A stretch of 33,814 nucleotides of DNA from Bacteroidaceae bacterium (GTDB lineage: Bacteria > Bacteroidota > Bacteroidia > Bacteroidales > Bacteroidaceae): the NCBI GenBank assembly GCA_017529865.1, contig JAFXNA010000040.1, forward strand, positions 1 to 33,814, given 5' to 3'. Numbering within the stretch: position 1 is the stretch's first letter; each line of letters begins with the position of its first letter. The notes beneath the pieces were generated by a model. The model saw nothing but the letters and a program-made list of their open reading frames with translations. It was not told the DNA's origin and did not search any database. Both the position numbers and the translations under genes were made by a program. Of the stretch, positions 1 through 7,049 are shown piece after piece.

Positions 1-909
1 ATTACCTATCATCGTTGGATGTTCAATAGTTCGATAACTGCCCGCACATAGTTGCATCAACAGCTTTGTCTGACCATCCTTGTAGGAAGTGAGGCAAATT
101 CCTTCGTCGGACTTTGTAATCAAGAAGATTTGTTTTCTATAGATGAAGGCATTGAGTATGTCTATCGATTTGTCTATTGTAAACAATACATGAGGTATAG
201 GGTATCCACTGCGTTCCATTTGTGTATAACGTTCGCCTCCATAGGTCTTTGCCTGTTTTGGACGGCGGATCTCCCATATTTTCCATCTGCCAAAGAGATA
301 ATAACGGCGACCCAATTTGAGGATTCTTCTTGCAGTAGCCCTATAAACATGTCGTAGACCTGTCTGCTTATCCTTGAACATGCAAAATCCACTATTTGTA
401 AAAAAACTATAGACTTTATACCGACTATCCTCATAGAACAAATCATCAGAAATCACTTTGTCCCGTATTGTCCAACCGATAGTATCAAGGTAGAAATCAT
501 GCATGTCTTCCGGAAATGATTTGGGCTCCTTCCCAAGAAGCATTCCGTATTCGTAGAGGTCTCGCTCATTGGAGTCATGAATATAGTCTTCATTCCTTTT
601 CAGTATCAGTGAGTCGTTACGTACAAACATACACTGGACGACATCTCTGTCCGAATGGATAAACTTAGGAACTTTGATATCCTTCAAGATGTTTCCACGA
701 CCATCCAATGCAATAAGGTGTTGGCTTTCATCTTTCAAATGCGCTAACAGATACCAATGCTGATGATACATCACAACCTCGGTTATGATATTCTGGTAAA
801 GATAGTCCAACTTTGGCAACACGATGGTATCAGTGGATACCTTGAACTTCTGTGCATACGCGGAATCAACACCTATAAATAATATAATTAATATGATTAT
901 AGCTTTCAT
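1..909 (-). CDS. Secreted protein of unknown function, 3' end outside window
   Basis: The frame is open from an ATG at 909 to the window edge, giving 303 codons without a stop, so the protein is C-terminally incomplete here. The N-terminus is a clear Sec signal peptide (Lys at position 3, then an Ile/Leu-rich core, then Ala-Tyr-Ala followed by Gln as the likely cleavage point). The mature part has alternating short beta-like stretches with several Asp-rich turns, which suggests a beta-propeller, but I do not recognise a family. It starts 3 bases after the stop of the JAMM-like effector gene, so it is the last visible gene of the operon. By position it could be an immunity or accessory protein for that effector; this is inference only. 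Confidence 0.8.
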   Translation of the reverse strand, partial: MKAIIILIILFIGVDSAYAQKFKVSTDTIVLPKLDYLYQNIITEVVMYHQHWYLLAHLKDESQHLIALDGRGNILKDIKVPKFIHSDRDVVQCMFVRNDSLILKRNEDYIHDSNERDLYEYGMLLGKEPKSFPEDMHDFYLDTIGWTIRDKVISDDLFYEDSRYKVYSFFTNSGFCMFKDKQTGLRHVYRATARRILKLGRRYYLFGRWKIWEIRRPKQAKTYGGERYTQMERSGYPIPHVLFTIDKSIDILNAFIYRKQIFLITKSDEGICLTSYKDGQTKLLMQLCAGSYRTIEHPTMIGN

Positions 910-912
910 TAT

Positions 913-1953
913 CTAATTAGTTTCAGGGTTATAACGTATAGCTTCTCCATAAGACATTGCCTCGAATTCATTTGGGGTCAAAGAATTTGGATTTACAATA
1001 CCAAAAAAGGTATATCCTTCCTGTTCGTATAAATATGCCGCATATTTGTCTGCATCATCCGCTCCTGTATTACTATCTGGATGCGAGTGAACCATACTAT
1101 TAAAACCTTCTATTGGATCACCACACATACCATTATATACAAATATAGTTCTAATAATACATTTTGTGTCGTCATGAAAGTTCTCACCTCCAGTGTATAG
1201 CACTTGCCATTCTTCTTCGGTACCGTAATTTTCCACGAGTAGTTTGTATAACTTCAAGGTTCCCCCTTCAATAACCATGAGTTTATTTCTGTCATTCGCA
1301 GAATCTTTCGGTTCATAACAGATATCCATAAAGTATAGTTTAAAAGTTTTATCACACTTGTATCTTTCATTATTTACTATAAAATAATCGTTATCTCCAT
1401 CAATCTCTGTTTTTATAATCTTGTTTTCAAAATCCTGTATTTTAGAATTAGGAACGCTGCTTATTGAATATTCATAATGTTTCCTTCCGTCACTATTATT
1501 CTGCCCATTCCCATTGCCACCACCATTATTTCCATTGCCACCGCCGGTGCCATTTCCACCGCCGCCACCTCCTCCACCAGGAGGATAGTTGCCACCATTT
1601 CTACCAGTTTCATCAGGACTTGGATTTGGATGGGGATTTATTCCATCATCATCCCAGTCGTCATCATCAAACGGATTGTCTCCAGATCCTATGTAGTAGT
1701 CACCATATATGACAATATCAGGAATGTCGTACATGTCTTTATAACCATATCCTTCCACATAACCGCCCCGCCATTGATTGGCACGGAACAAATCAAGATA
1801 TTCTTGATAAGTATACGGATTGGTTTCCGTTCCCTTTGTTGGATCTACACCTGTCTGCCCTGAGCCTGTCTGCCCTGAGCTTGCCGAAGGTGTCGAAGTT
1901 GTCGATGTGCTCGCTGGAGCATTCAACATTACCTTCTTGATAATCTTACCCAT
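913..1953 (-). CDS. Effector-like protein: Gly-Gly leader, Gly/Asn-rich linker, JAMM-like C-terminal domain
   Basis: 346 residues without a Sec signal peptide. Residues 1-71 form a leader shared with the gene at 4344-5441: KI.KKV.LNAPASTST, then GVDPTKGT.TNPYT, then W.GG(Y/W)VEG.GY, with the Gly pair at residues 63-64. An Asp-rich stretch and a linker of almost only Gly and Asn (about residues 118-155) follow. The C-terminal domain contains HSHP at 289-292 and Asp302, matching the JAMM/MPN metal motif HxH-x7-S-x2-D except that Asp replaces the usual Ser at 299. JAMM-like domains occur in bacterial polymorphic toxins, so a secreted isopeptidase-like effector is plausible but unproven. Relative to its paralogue the leader carries about 16 extra residues encoded by a short tandem DNA repeat (1857-1886). 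Confidence 0.85.
   Translation of the reverse strand: MGKIIKKVMLNAPASTSTTSTPSASSGQTGSGQTGVDPTKGTETNPYTYQEYLDLFRANQWRGGYVEGYGYKDMYDIPDIVIYGDYYIGSGDNPFDDDDWDDDGINPHPNPSPDETGRNGGNYPPGGGGGGGGNGTGGGNGNNGGGNGNGQNNSDGRKHYEYSISSVPNSKIQDFENKIIKTEIDGDNDYFIVNNERYKCDKTFKLYFMDICYEPKDSANDRNKLMVIEGGTLKLYKLLVENYGTEEEWQVLYTGGENFHDDTKCIIRTIFVYNGMCGDPIEGFNSMVHSHPDSNTGADDADKYAAYLYEQEGYTFFGIVNPNSLTPNEFEAMSYGEAIRYNPETN
1857..1886. repeat. Two tandem copies of a 15-bp unit inside the effector leader
   Basis: The unit CTGTCTGCCCTGAGC occurs twice in succession here, followed by TTGCCGAAGG. It encodes the SGQTG/SGQTG part of the leader of the JAMM-like protein. The paralogous leader at 5441 lacks this stretch and joins STST directly to GVDP. 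I infer an in-frame insertion of a short repetitive element. Confidence 0.7.
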
Positions 1954-1983
1954 AATGATTTGATTTTAAATATTAAAATTGGT

Positions 1984-3456
1984 TTAGTTATTTTCGTTCA
2001 CTCTCTTGAACATCATATATTTTTTCCTTTCTTTTTCATTCAGTTCCTTCAACTGGCGGTTGAGAAGTGTGTCTGTCGTATAGCCTACTTCTGACATCAG
2101 GATAATCATATCCTTCTCGGTGTAATAGGTAATGGGCAGTGCAGAAACATGCTTGCCTTCATACCAAGTCAGCAGGATATACCTATCTGACAGCTTTGCC
2201 AGGTTCATGACCGCCTTCTTGATTTGTTCCGCTGGTATATAGGGCAACACATCCTTACATAGCACCATATCGAACGGACTCTCCGCCTCCAACTCATCAT
2301 CCAGCAAATCCGCCTGCACACACGGCTCCTGATCTTTCTCTATCAGTCGTGCCGACAGTTCCTCCGTATAGGGGTTGGCATCAAATCCCGCGGCAGCAAT
2401 ATGCTGTTCCCTCAGTACTGCCACATCCATACCACATCCACACCCTGCATCCAACACCGACTCTATGCCCGTCAGTTTGCACAGCTTGACAACAGCAGAT
2501 ATATAGTCCTTGTCAAAGCCATACGCTTTGTAGCCATCATAATCCCATCCTCCGTTCGGCATCGCTTTCAGAGGCTGCTTGTCATACACGAAATACTTAT
2601 CCAGCACCTCCATCATCTCATGGCTGATAGGCAATTCCATTTTCCTTGCAAACACACATGGCCTTTCCAACATGTACCTCAGATGGTGGGCATCCAGATT
2701 GGCAGGACAGTTACCGTTCTCATGCTTCATGCGGATGAAACGGAAGTTCGTGAACAGGATATCCTTACCCTTCTTCAAGTTCACCAGTACCGTTGCCGTG
2801 TACATCTCCTCCGGAGCGAACGTCATCCACATGCGCCAATACAGTAGCGGATGTCGATGCGTGTAATCGACAATCATCTGTGTGGACTTGCGGGTGATGG
2901 AAAACCACTGTGAGCAGCCATACAGATGATCGAACTGCTTCGGCAGCGAACGCTTGATGTCGTGTTTTCGCTGGAAACGGAGAATACGATGCATCTTACC
3001 CCATGCCTTATATCGGGTGGAGAACCAGTCGTAAGGGTAGTAGTACTGCAAACGCTGGAACGTGTTCCGCTCCCAGTTCATGTGAGGCAGGTGCACATAT
3101 TGCAGACAGTCCTTATCCTTATACTGCTCAAAGAACGAAAGGAACTCACCTAACGACATCATCGGGTAGTCCTGACTGCTGATAAGATGTACATACTCCG
3201 CATCACATCGTTTCAATACCTCACGCATCATATACAGCTGGCAGCGCAACATACTGAATCCGCCCCAGTTCACATCGAACTTCTGGTATACCTTAACCAC
3301 TTGAGGGAACGCCTCCAGACGTTCCCTCTCCTCCTTGCTCACCTTAAACTTCCTGTCCAAATGGATAAACACATAACAGTCATGAGTGAAGTACTCCACC
3401 AAGTGGCAGAGCTGCTCCATGTTCTTATGTGCCATAATCATGATTGCGTGCTGCAT
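1984..3456 (-). CDS. GT14-family glycosyltransferase fused to a SAM-dependent methyltransferase
   Basis: 490 residues. Residues 1 to about 270 resemble the core-2/I-branching and peptide O-xylosyltransferase family GT14: AHKN near the start, FIHLDRK at about 30, and the diagnostic YVHLISSQDYPMMS at about 108. The C-terminal part, from about residue 315, is a class I methyltransferase with the SAM-binding motif VLDAGCGCG at about 333 and a DMVLCKDVL segment. Bacterial GT14 proteins are often this size without the second domain, so the fusion is notable. No signal peptide or membrane segment is evident, so it should act in the cytoplasm. A UDP-xylose synthase gene lies in the same probable operon (5454-6437), which suggests UDP-xylose as donor. 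The acceptor and the methylated substrate are unknown; the neighbouring effector-like proteins are candidates. Confidence 0.85.
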   Translation of the reverse strand: MQHAIMIMAHKNMEQLCHLVEYFTHDCYVFIHLDRKFKVSKEERERLEAFPQVVKVYQKFDVNWGGFSMLRCQLYMMREVLKRCDAEYVHLISSQDYPMMSLGEFLSFFEQYKDKDCLQYVHLPHMNWERNTFQRLQYYYPYDWFSTRYKAWGKMHRILRFQRKHDIKRSLPKQFDHLYGCSQWFSITRKSTQMIVDYTHRHPLLYWRMWMTFAPEEMYTATVLVNLKKGKDILFTNFRFIRMKHENGNCPANLDAHHLRYMLERPCVFARKMELPISHEMMEVLDKYFVYDKQPLKAMPNGGWDYDGYKAYGFDKDYISAVVKLCKLTGIESVLDAGCGCGMDVAVLREQHIAAAGFDANPYTEELSARLIEKDQEPCVQADLLDDELEAESPFDMVLCKDVLPYIPAEQIKKAVMNLAKLSDRYILLTWYEGKHVSALPITYYTEKDMIILMSEVGYTTDTLLNRQLKELNEKERKKYMMFKRVNENN

Positions 3457-3471
3457 AGGCTTAAAGTATCA

Positions 3472-4170
3472 TTAATAGACGTTTTTTGCTTTTTGCCAAT
3501 AATCATATATGGCTGAATTATTCCACAGCTTGTTTTCAAATTGGGATGAATCCCTATAATCCATTGATTTAATCTCATACCGTTTAGATGATGTATTTAT
3601 GATAGGCCTTTTGATTTCTCGATTATTACATTTTATTACAATATCATGAGGCAATAGAGCATCTTGACTCATTGATATAATAAATGAGGGGGCATACCCG
3701 AAGTTAACTCCTACATGCCTACTATTGATAGACGTTGGATCATGACCGTCTTGTAATAAATCTCGAATGTCATCCATGTTATAGTAATAAACAGAAAAGT
3801 CATTATGAACGAATTCCATCCTATCCAAACTATCACCTTTACACATGCAGACTTGACCAAATTGTTCGTTTAATCTCTCTTGAGTATCTGATAGTATGTA
3901 GATGTCTATTACACTATCTACACATCCCCCAATGATAGCATATTCATTACCAAACAGCTTACGTTTATAGTTAACAGGTGTAACATCAAAACTTAGCCGA
4001 TAAAACCTATTGTCTGAGAACAAACCATCACTAAACTCAATACGTTCCATGCGAACATCATCAATTCTATAGTCGACTGGGATTTTGGGGATACAGTTTA
4101 CAACAATATAAATCCCTAATATGAGGAGTAAAACAATGATGATTATTGTTGTAATAATCGTCTTCTTCAT
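3472..4170 (-). CDS. Membrane-anchored protein of unknown function, possible immunity protein
   Basis: 232 residues from the chosen start. The N-terminus is MKKTIITT followed by an uninterrupted Ile/Val/Leu helix of about 22 residues, then a soluble domain of about 195 residues with three or four Cys. This is a signal anchor with the bulk of the protein in the periplasm. A start 13 codons further upstream (4209) is also in frame; I chose 4170 because Lys-Lys directly before the hydrophobic core is the usual arrangement. I do not recognise the domain. It follows the papain-like effector gene in the same direction after 173 bases, a position often taken by immunity genes, but nothing in the sequence proves that role. 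Confidence 0.75.
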   Translation of the reverse strand: MKKTIITTIIIIVLLLILGIYIVVNCIPKIPVDYRIDDVRMERIEFSDGLFSDNRFYRLSFDVTPVNYKRKLFGNEYAIIGGCVDSVIDIYILSDTQERLNEQFGQVCMCKGDSLDRMEFVHNDFSVYYYNMDDIRDLLQDGHDPTSINSRHVGVNFGYAPSFIISMSQDALLPHDIVIKCNNREIKRPIINTSSKRYEIKSMDYRDSSQFENKLWNNSAIYDYWQKAKNVY

Positions 4171-4343
4171 ACAACTATGTTTAGGATTCTTTGTGTAATT
4201 ATAATTCATAACAGTGTGGTGATTATACGTTTAATCTACTTTGGAATATCTATAATTATCTATATTCGATTGTAGTGAATAGTAGTTATACTGAGGGCAT
4301 TTACTTAGAAGCGCGACCAATGCGAAATAGTTATTAGTGAACT

Positions 4344-5441
4344 CTAGTAAATCTTTAAAACATAGGATGCGATACCGCCAGTCAAATACCAATTATCAGA
4401 TCCCCATTGCCAAAATTTTATTTTCTTATTTGTTCCTTCCCCGTTTTTTTCTAATAGCTGAATATAATGGTCTGGTTTGTAATATATGGCTGTGTATTCT
4501 CTGTATCTTATTTGTTCCAAATAGACTGCTGCAATTATATAATTATTTGAATAATCCATGTCTATTAAATCATCAAAAGATACAAAAAAAGAGTAATCTG
4601 CCCGCAAATGTAAAGTTTGCGTAAAGAAATAATATATTTCTTGTGGCCATGCGAAAGAATGTGTTCCAGAACCATCAGTAAAAGGATTGTAAGTAAGACA
4701 GTAATTACATGATGAAATAATTGCTCCTTGCATTATTGCATCAACTAATGTGATATTCAGATTCTGCAATTGTTTTTGAGTGCCTATTGATGAATCTGGA
4801 GCCATGGTTAATTCCCATTCGTTATAACTGCCCGTTTCAAATAAAGATATTGCAGCTTCCACATATTGGTCAGGAAGAAACTCTGCCAAGAATTTACATA
4901 TAACAGCCGCACCACATGTCCCATTAAGACCCTGCTGTACAGATGAAGGGTTGAGAATATGATTCTGGAGAGCCGTAAGAAATTCTGATTTGCTAAAATT
5001 TACAAAAAAAGGATTTGTTGGCCCTACTTGAGATTGATACTCAAGAATCCTACACATTGCATTTGCTTTTCGAGTCTCTTTTAATGCCATTAATGTGTTA
5101 TTACCTCCGCCTGTACCACCACTATTACCTCCGCCTGTACCACCACTATTACCTCCGCCTGTACCACCAAAGTATTCTCCAAAATGATTCAAAAAGTTTC
5201 CTGATAGATCTTGAACATCCCACCCCCAAAGGCCTTCTTCTGATGTGCTACCAGTGATTAAGATATTTGTTATTACATATCCCATCCCTTCTACCCATCC
5301 TCCAGGCCAGCATTCCAAGTCTAGCAAATAAAAGAATTCCTCTTGAGTATACGGATTTGTTTGTGTCCCCTTTGTTGGATCTACACCTGTCGATGTGCTC
5401 GCTGGAGCATTCAACTTCACTTTCTTCAATATCTTTGTCAT
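4344..5441 (-). CDS. Effector-like protein: Gly-Gly leader, Gly-Thr-Ser repeat linker, papain-like cysteine protease domain
   Basis: 365 residues, no Sec signal. Residues 1-55 are the same leader as in the gene at 913-1953, with the Gly pair at 47-48 after Trp-Pro. Residues 92-115 are nearly three copies of GGTGGGNS. The C-terminal domain has QQGLNGTCGAA with Cys176, a form typical of C39/papain-like nucleophiles (upstream Gln as oxyanion-hole residue), His325 in PDHYIQ, and a final WGSDN segment whose Asp349 or Asn350 could complete the triad. Such domains occur both in GG-peptide-processing proteases and in secreted toxins. The protein might cleave its own kind of leader or act on a target cell. 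It starts 12 bases after the UDP-xylose synthase gene. Confidence 0.85.
   Translation of the reverse strand: MTKILKKVKLNAPASTSTGVDPTKGTQTNPYTQEEFFYLLDLECWPGGWVEGMGYVITNILITGSTSEEGLWGWDVQDLSGNFLNHFGEYFGGTGGGNSGGTGGGNSGGTGGGNNTLMALKETRKANAMCRILEYQSQVGPTNPFFVNFSKSEFLTALQNHILNPSSVQQGLNGTCGAAVICKFLAEFLPDQYVEAAISLFETGSYNEWELTMAPDSSIGTQKQLQNLNITLVDAIMQGAIISSCNYCLTYNPFTDGSGTHSFAWPQEIYYFFTQTLHLRADYSFFVSFDDLIDMDYSNNYIIAAVYLEQIRYREYTAIYYKPDHYIQLLEKNGEGTNKKIKFWQWGSDNWYLTGGIASYVLKIY
5097..5169. repeat. 24-bp tandem repeat encoding the Gly-rich linker
   Basis: About three near-identical copies of a 24-base unit (core CCTCCGCCTGTACCACCACT on the plus strand) encode GGTGGGNS repeats in the papain-like effector. 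The uniform codons across copies point to recent expansion by slippage or unequal recombination, so copy number may differ between strains. Confidence 0.9.
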
Positions 5442-5453
5442 AATTGATAAGTT

Positions 5454-6437
5454 TTAATTGTTAATAATGTTATTTGTTTGTAAATCTCGTAATTTGTCTT
5501 TGAAGTACTCAATCGTTTGTTTCAACCCTTCGTCCAAAGGAACCATGGGCTTCCATCGGAGTACGGTCTTCGCCATTGTGATGTCGGGTTGGCGATGATG
5601 TGGGTCATCGGGTGGTATAGGCAGGAACATAAGCTCTGACTTACTGCCTGTCAGTTGGATGACCAACTCTGCCAACTCCCTGACGCTGCGTTCATCGGGA
5701 TTGCCGAGATTGACAGGACCCGTGAACTCATCATCTGTCTGCATCATCCGCATGATGCCCTCAATCAGGTCATCAACATACTGGAACGATCGGGTATGAC
5801 TACCATCGCCATAGATTGTGATGGGTTCTCCACGAAGTGCCTGCACAATGAAGTTCGACACCACACGTCCGTCACCTATCGCCATCCGTGGACCATAGGT
5901 ATTGAAGATTCGGATAATCTTCACCTTCACACCATGTTTGCGATAGAAGTCCATACACAGGCTTTCTGCACACCGTTTGCCGATGTCGTAACAGCTACGC
6001 AGTCCGATGGGATTGACATTGCCCCAATAGTCCTCCTTTTGAGGATGCACGGAAGCATCGCCATACACTTCGCTGGTGGATGCTTGCAGGATAGGGCAAC
6101 CATGATTCTGTGCCAACTTCAATAGGTTGAGCATCCCGATGACACAAGTCTCGGTGGTGTGGATGGGGTCATCCTGATAGTGAATGGGCGATGCAGGACA
6201 AGCAAGGTTGTAAATCTCGTCAATCCGCTCCAAACCCATGTAGGGTTGCACGATGTCATGATTGACAAACTGGAACAGCGGATGATCGATGAGCGGCTGT
6301 ATGTTTCGGATACTTCCCGTCTGCAAGTTATCGATACATACCACTTGTCTGCCCTCATGAAGCAGACGACGGCAGAGGTGGGAGCCGATGAATCCGGCTC
6401 CCCCTGCCACCAATGATATGTAAGGATGGCCCTTCAT
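5454..6437 (-). CDS. UDP-glucuronate decarboxylase (UDP-xylose synthase)
   Basis: 327 residues, a full-length extended short-chain dehydrogenase. It converts UDP-glucuronate to UDP-xylose with bound NAD. Visible motifs are the Rossmann signature [10 protein letters not shown] at 12-21, LACPASP (typical of the decarboxylase group), STSEVYGD, the catalytic Tyr and Lys in YDIGKR, and [10 protein letters not shown] followed by GDGRVVSNF. These LACPASP and [10 protein letters not shown] forms separate it from dTDP-glucose dehydratases and UDP-galactose epimerases. It starts 9 bases after the small secreted protein gene and is followed after 12 bases by the papain-like effector. Its product is the expected donor for a xylosyltransferase, which matches the GT14 gene further along the operon. 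Confidence 0.92.
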   Translation of the reverse strand: MKGHPYISLVAGGAGFIGSHLCRRLLHEGRQVVCIDNLQTGSIRNIQPLIDHPLFQFVNHDIVQPYMGLERIDEIYNLACPASPIHYQDDPIHTTETCVIGMLNLLKLAQNHGCPILQASTSEVYGDASVHPQKEDYWGNVNPIGLRSCYDIGKRCAESLCMDFYRKHGVKVKIIRIFNTYGPRMAIGDGRVVSNFIVQALRGEPITIYGDGSHTRSFQYVDDLIEGIMRMMQTDDEFTGPVNLGNPDERSVRELAELVIQLTGSKSELMFLPIPPDDPHHRQPDITMAKTVLRWKPMVPLDEGLKQTIEYFKDKLRDLQTNNIINN

Positions 6438-6446
6438 ACGTGTACA

Positions 6447-6857
6447 TTATTCAATCTCGAAGTACCCTTCGTACTCTCCAGAACAGCTCGGCAGATAGAT
6501 ATCCACACGGTAGATGCCATGTGTAAGAGCGGAAATGTCCACTTCTACAGTCCCACTTCCGCCTGTGATGAGGTCGAAGGTTTGCAACACCGTCTGATTG
6601 GTTAAGGTGTTGACCACCTCTACTTCGATACCTCCACTATAGTCCTCTACATCTATAAATAATGTGTCAGTCGTGTAGGATGCGGATACTGGAAGTTCGT
6701 AGCCATTGGAAAGGCTTTCAGGACCAGGATTTGAACCTCCTTTCACTTTAATCTTAATAGGATTCCGAGGAGGAGTTCCATTACCACCACTCTGCGCATA
6801 GAGGCTTACAAAAGCCAAGCAGAATAACAATGCTGTTAATAAACTTTTCTTTGCCAT
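6447..6857 (-). CDS. Small secreted DUF3244-like protein
   Basis: 136 residues starting at the ATG at 6857; a longer frame starts at 6941 but lies upstream of the likely transcription start. The N-terminus is a signal peptide (MAKKSLLTALLFC core, cleavage near YAQ). The mature part reads like a single Ig-like beta sandwich of the DUF3244 type found in Bacteroides and Prevotella secreted proteins: LPVSASYTTDTLFID, then IEVEVVN, then a final VDISALTHGIYRVDIYL segment. It is the first gene of the minus-strand operon. DUF3244 proteins have no established activity. Confidence 0.8.
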   Translation of the reverse strand: MAKKSLLTALLFCLAFVSLYAQSGGNGTPPRNPIKIKVKGGSNPGPESLSNGYELPVSASYTTDTLFIDVEDYSGGIEVEVVNTLTNQTVLQTFDLITGGSGTVEVDISALTHGIYRVDIYLPSCSGEYEGYFEIE

Positions 6858-6904
6858 AATTGATTCTGTTTTTAATTGTTTGACAATAAATCCGATTTTC
6901 GGCG

Positions 6905-6938
6905 GCAAAGTAAAAAAATAAATATTTATTGACCAAAA
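6905..6938 (-). promoter_or_regulatory. Bacteroidetes-type promoter of the effector operon
   Basis: On the minus strand TTTTGG (6933-6938) is separated by 20 bases from TACTTTGC (6905-6912). This matches the Bacteroidetes sigma-ABfr consensus (-33 TTTG, -7 TAnnTTTG). It places the transcript start near 6898, about 40 bases ahead of the DUF3244-like start at 6857. Confidence 0.75.
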
Positions 6939-6976
6939 CAAAAATGGTGGTATTTTTCAATTATGTAATGCAAACG

Positions 6977-7014
6977 GTAAAACGGCCTCACAGCATGATG
7001 AGAGACCGCTTTAC
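6977..7014 (-). terminator. Probable hairpin terminator after the TPR regulator
   Basis: GTAAA, CGG and CTC (6977-6989) face GAG, CCG and TTTAC (7002-7014) in an interrupted 11-bp stem with a 12-base loop. It lies 36 bases beyond the stop of the minus-strand TPR gene. No clean T tract follows, so it may terminate weakly. Confidence 0.5.
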
Positions 7015-7049
7015 ATACTCTTTATGTTACAAACAGGTGGTGGTATGTA

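Noticed and set aside
1464..1863. Plus-strand frames rich in His, Ile and Thr opposite the JAMM-like gene
   Set aside because: They are the antisense of the Gly/Asn-rich linker and leader, with low-complexity composition and no promoter.
5097..5169. 24-bp tandem repeats as a CRISPR or origin iteron array
   Set aside because: Units are contiguous without spacers and encode a regular GGTGGGNS linker.
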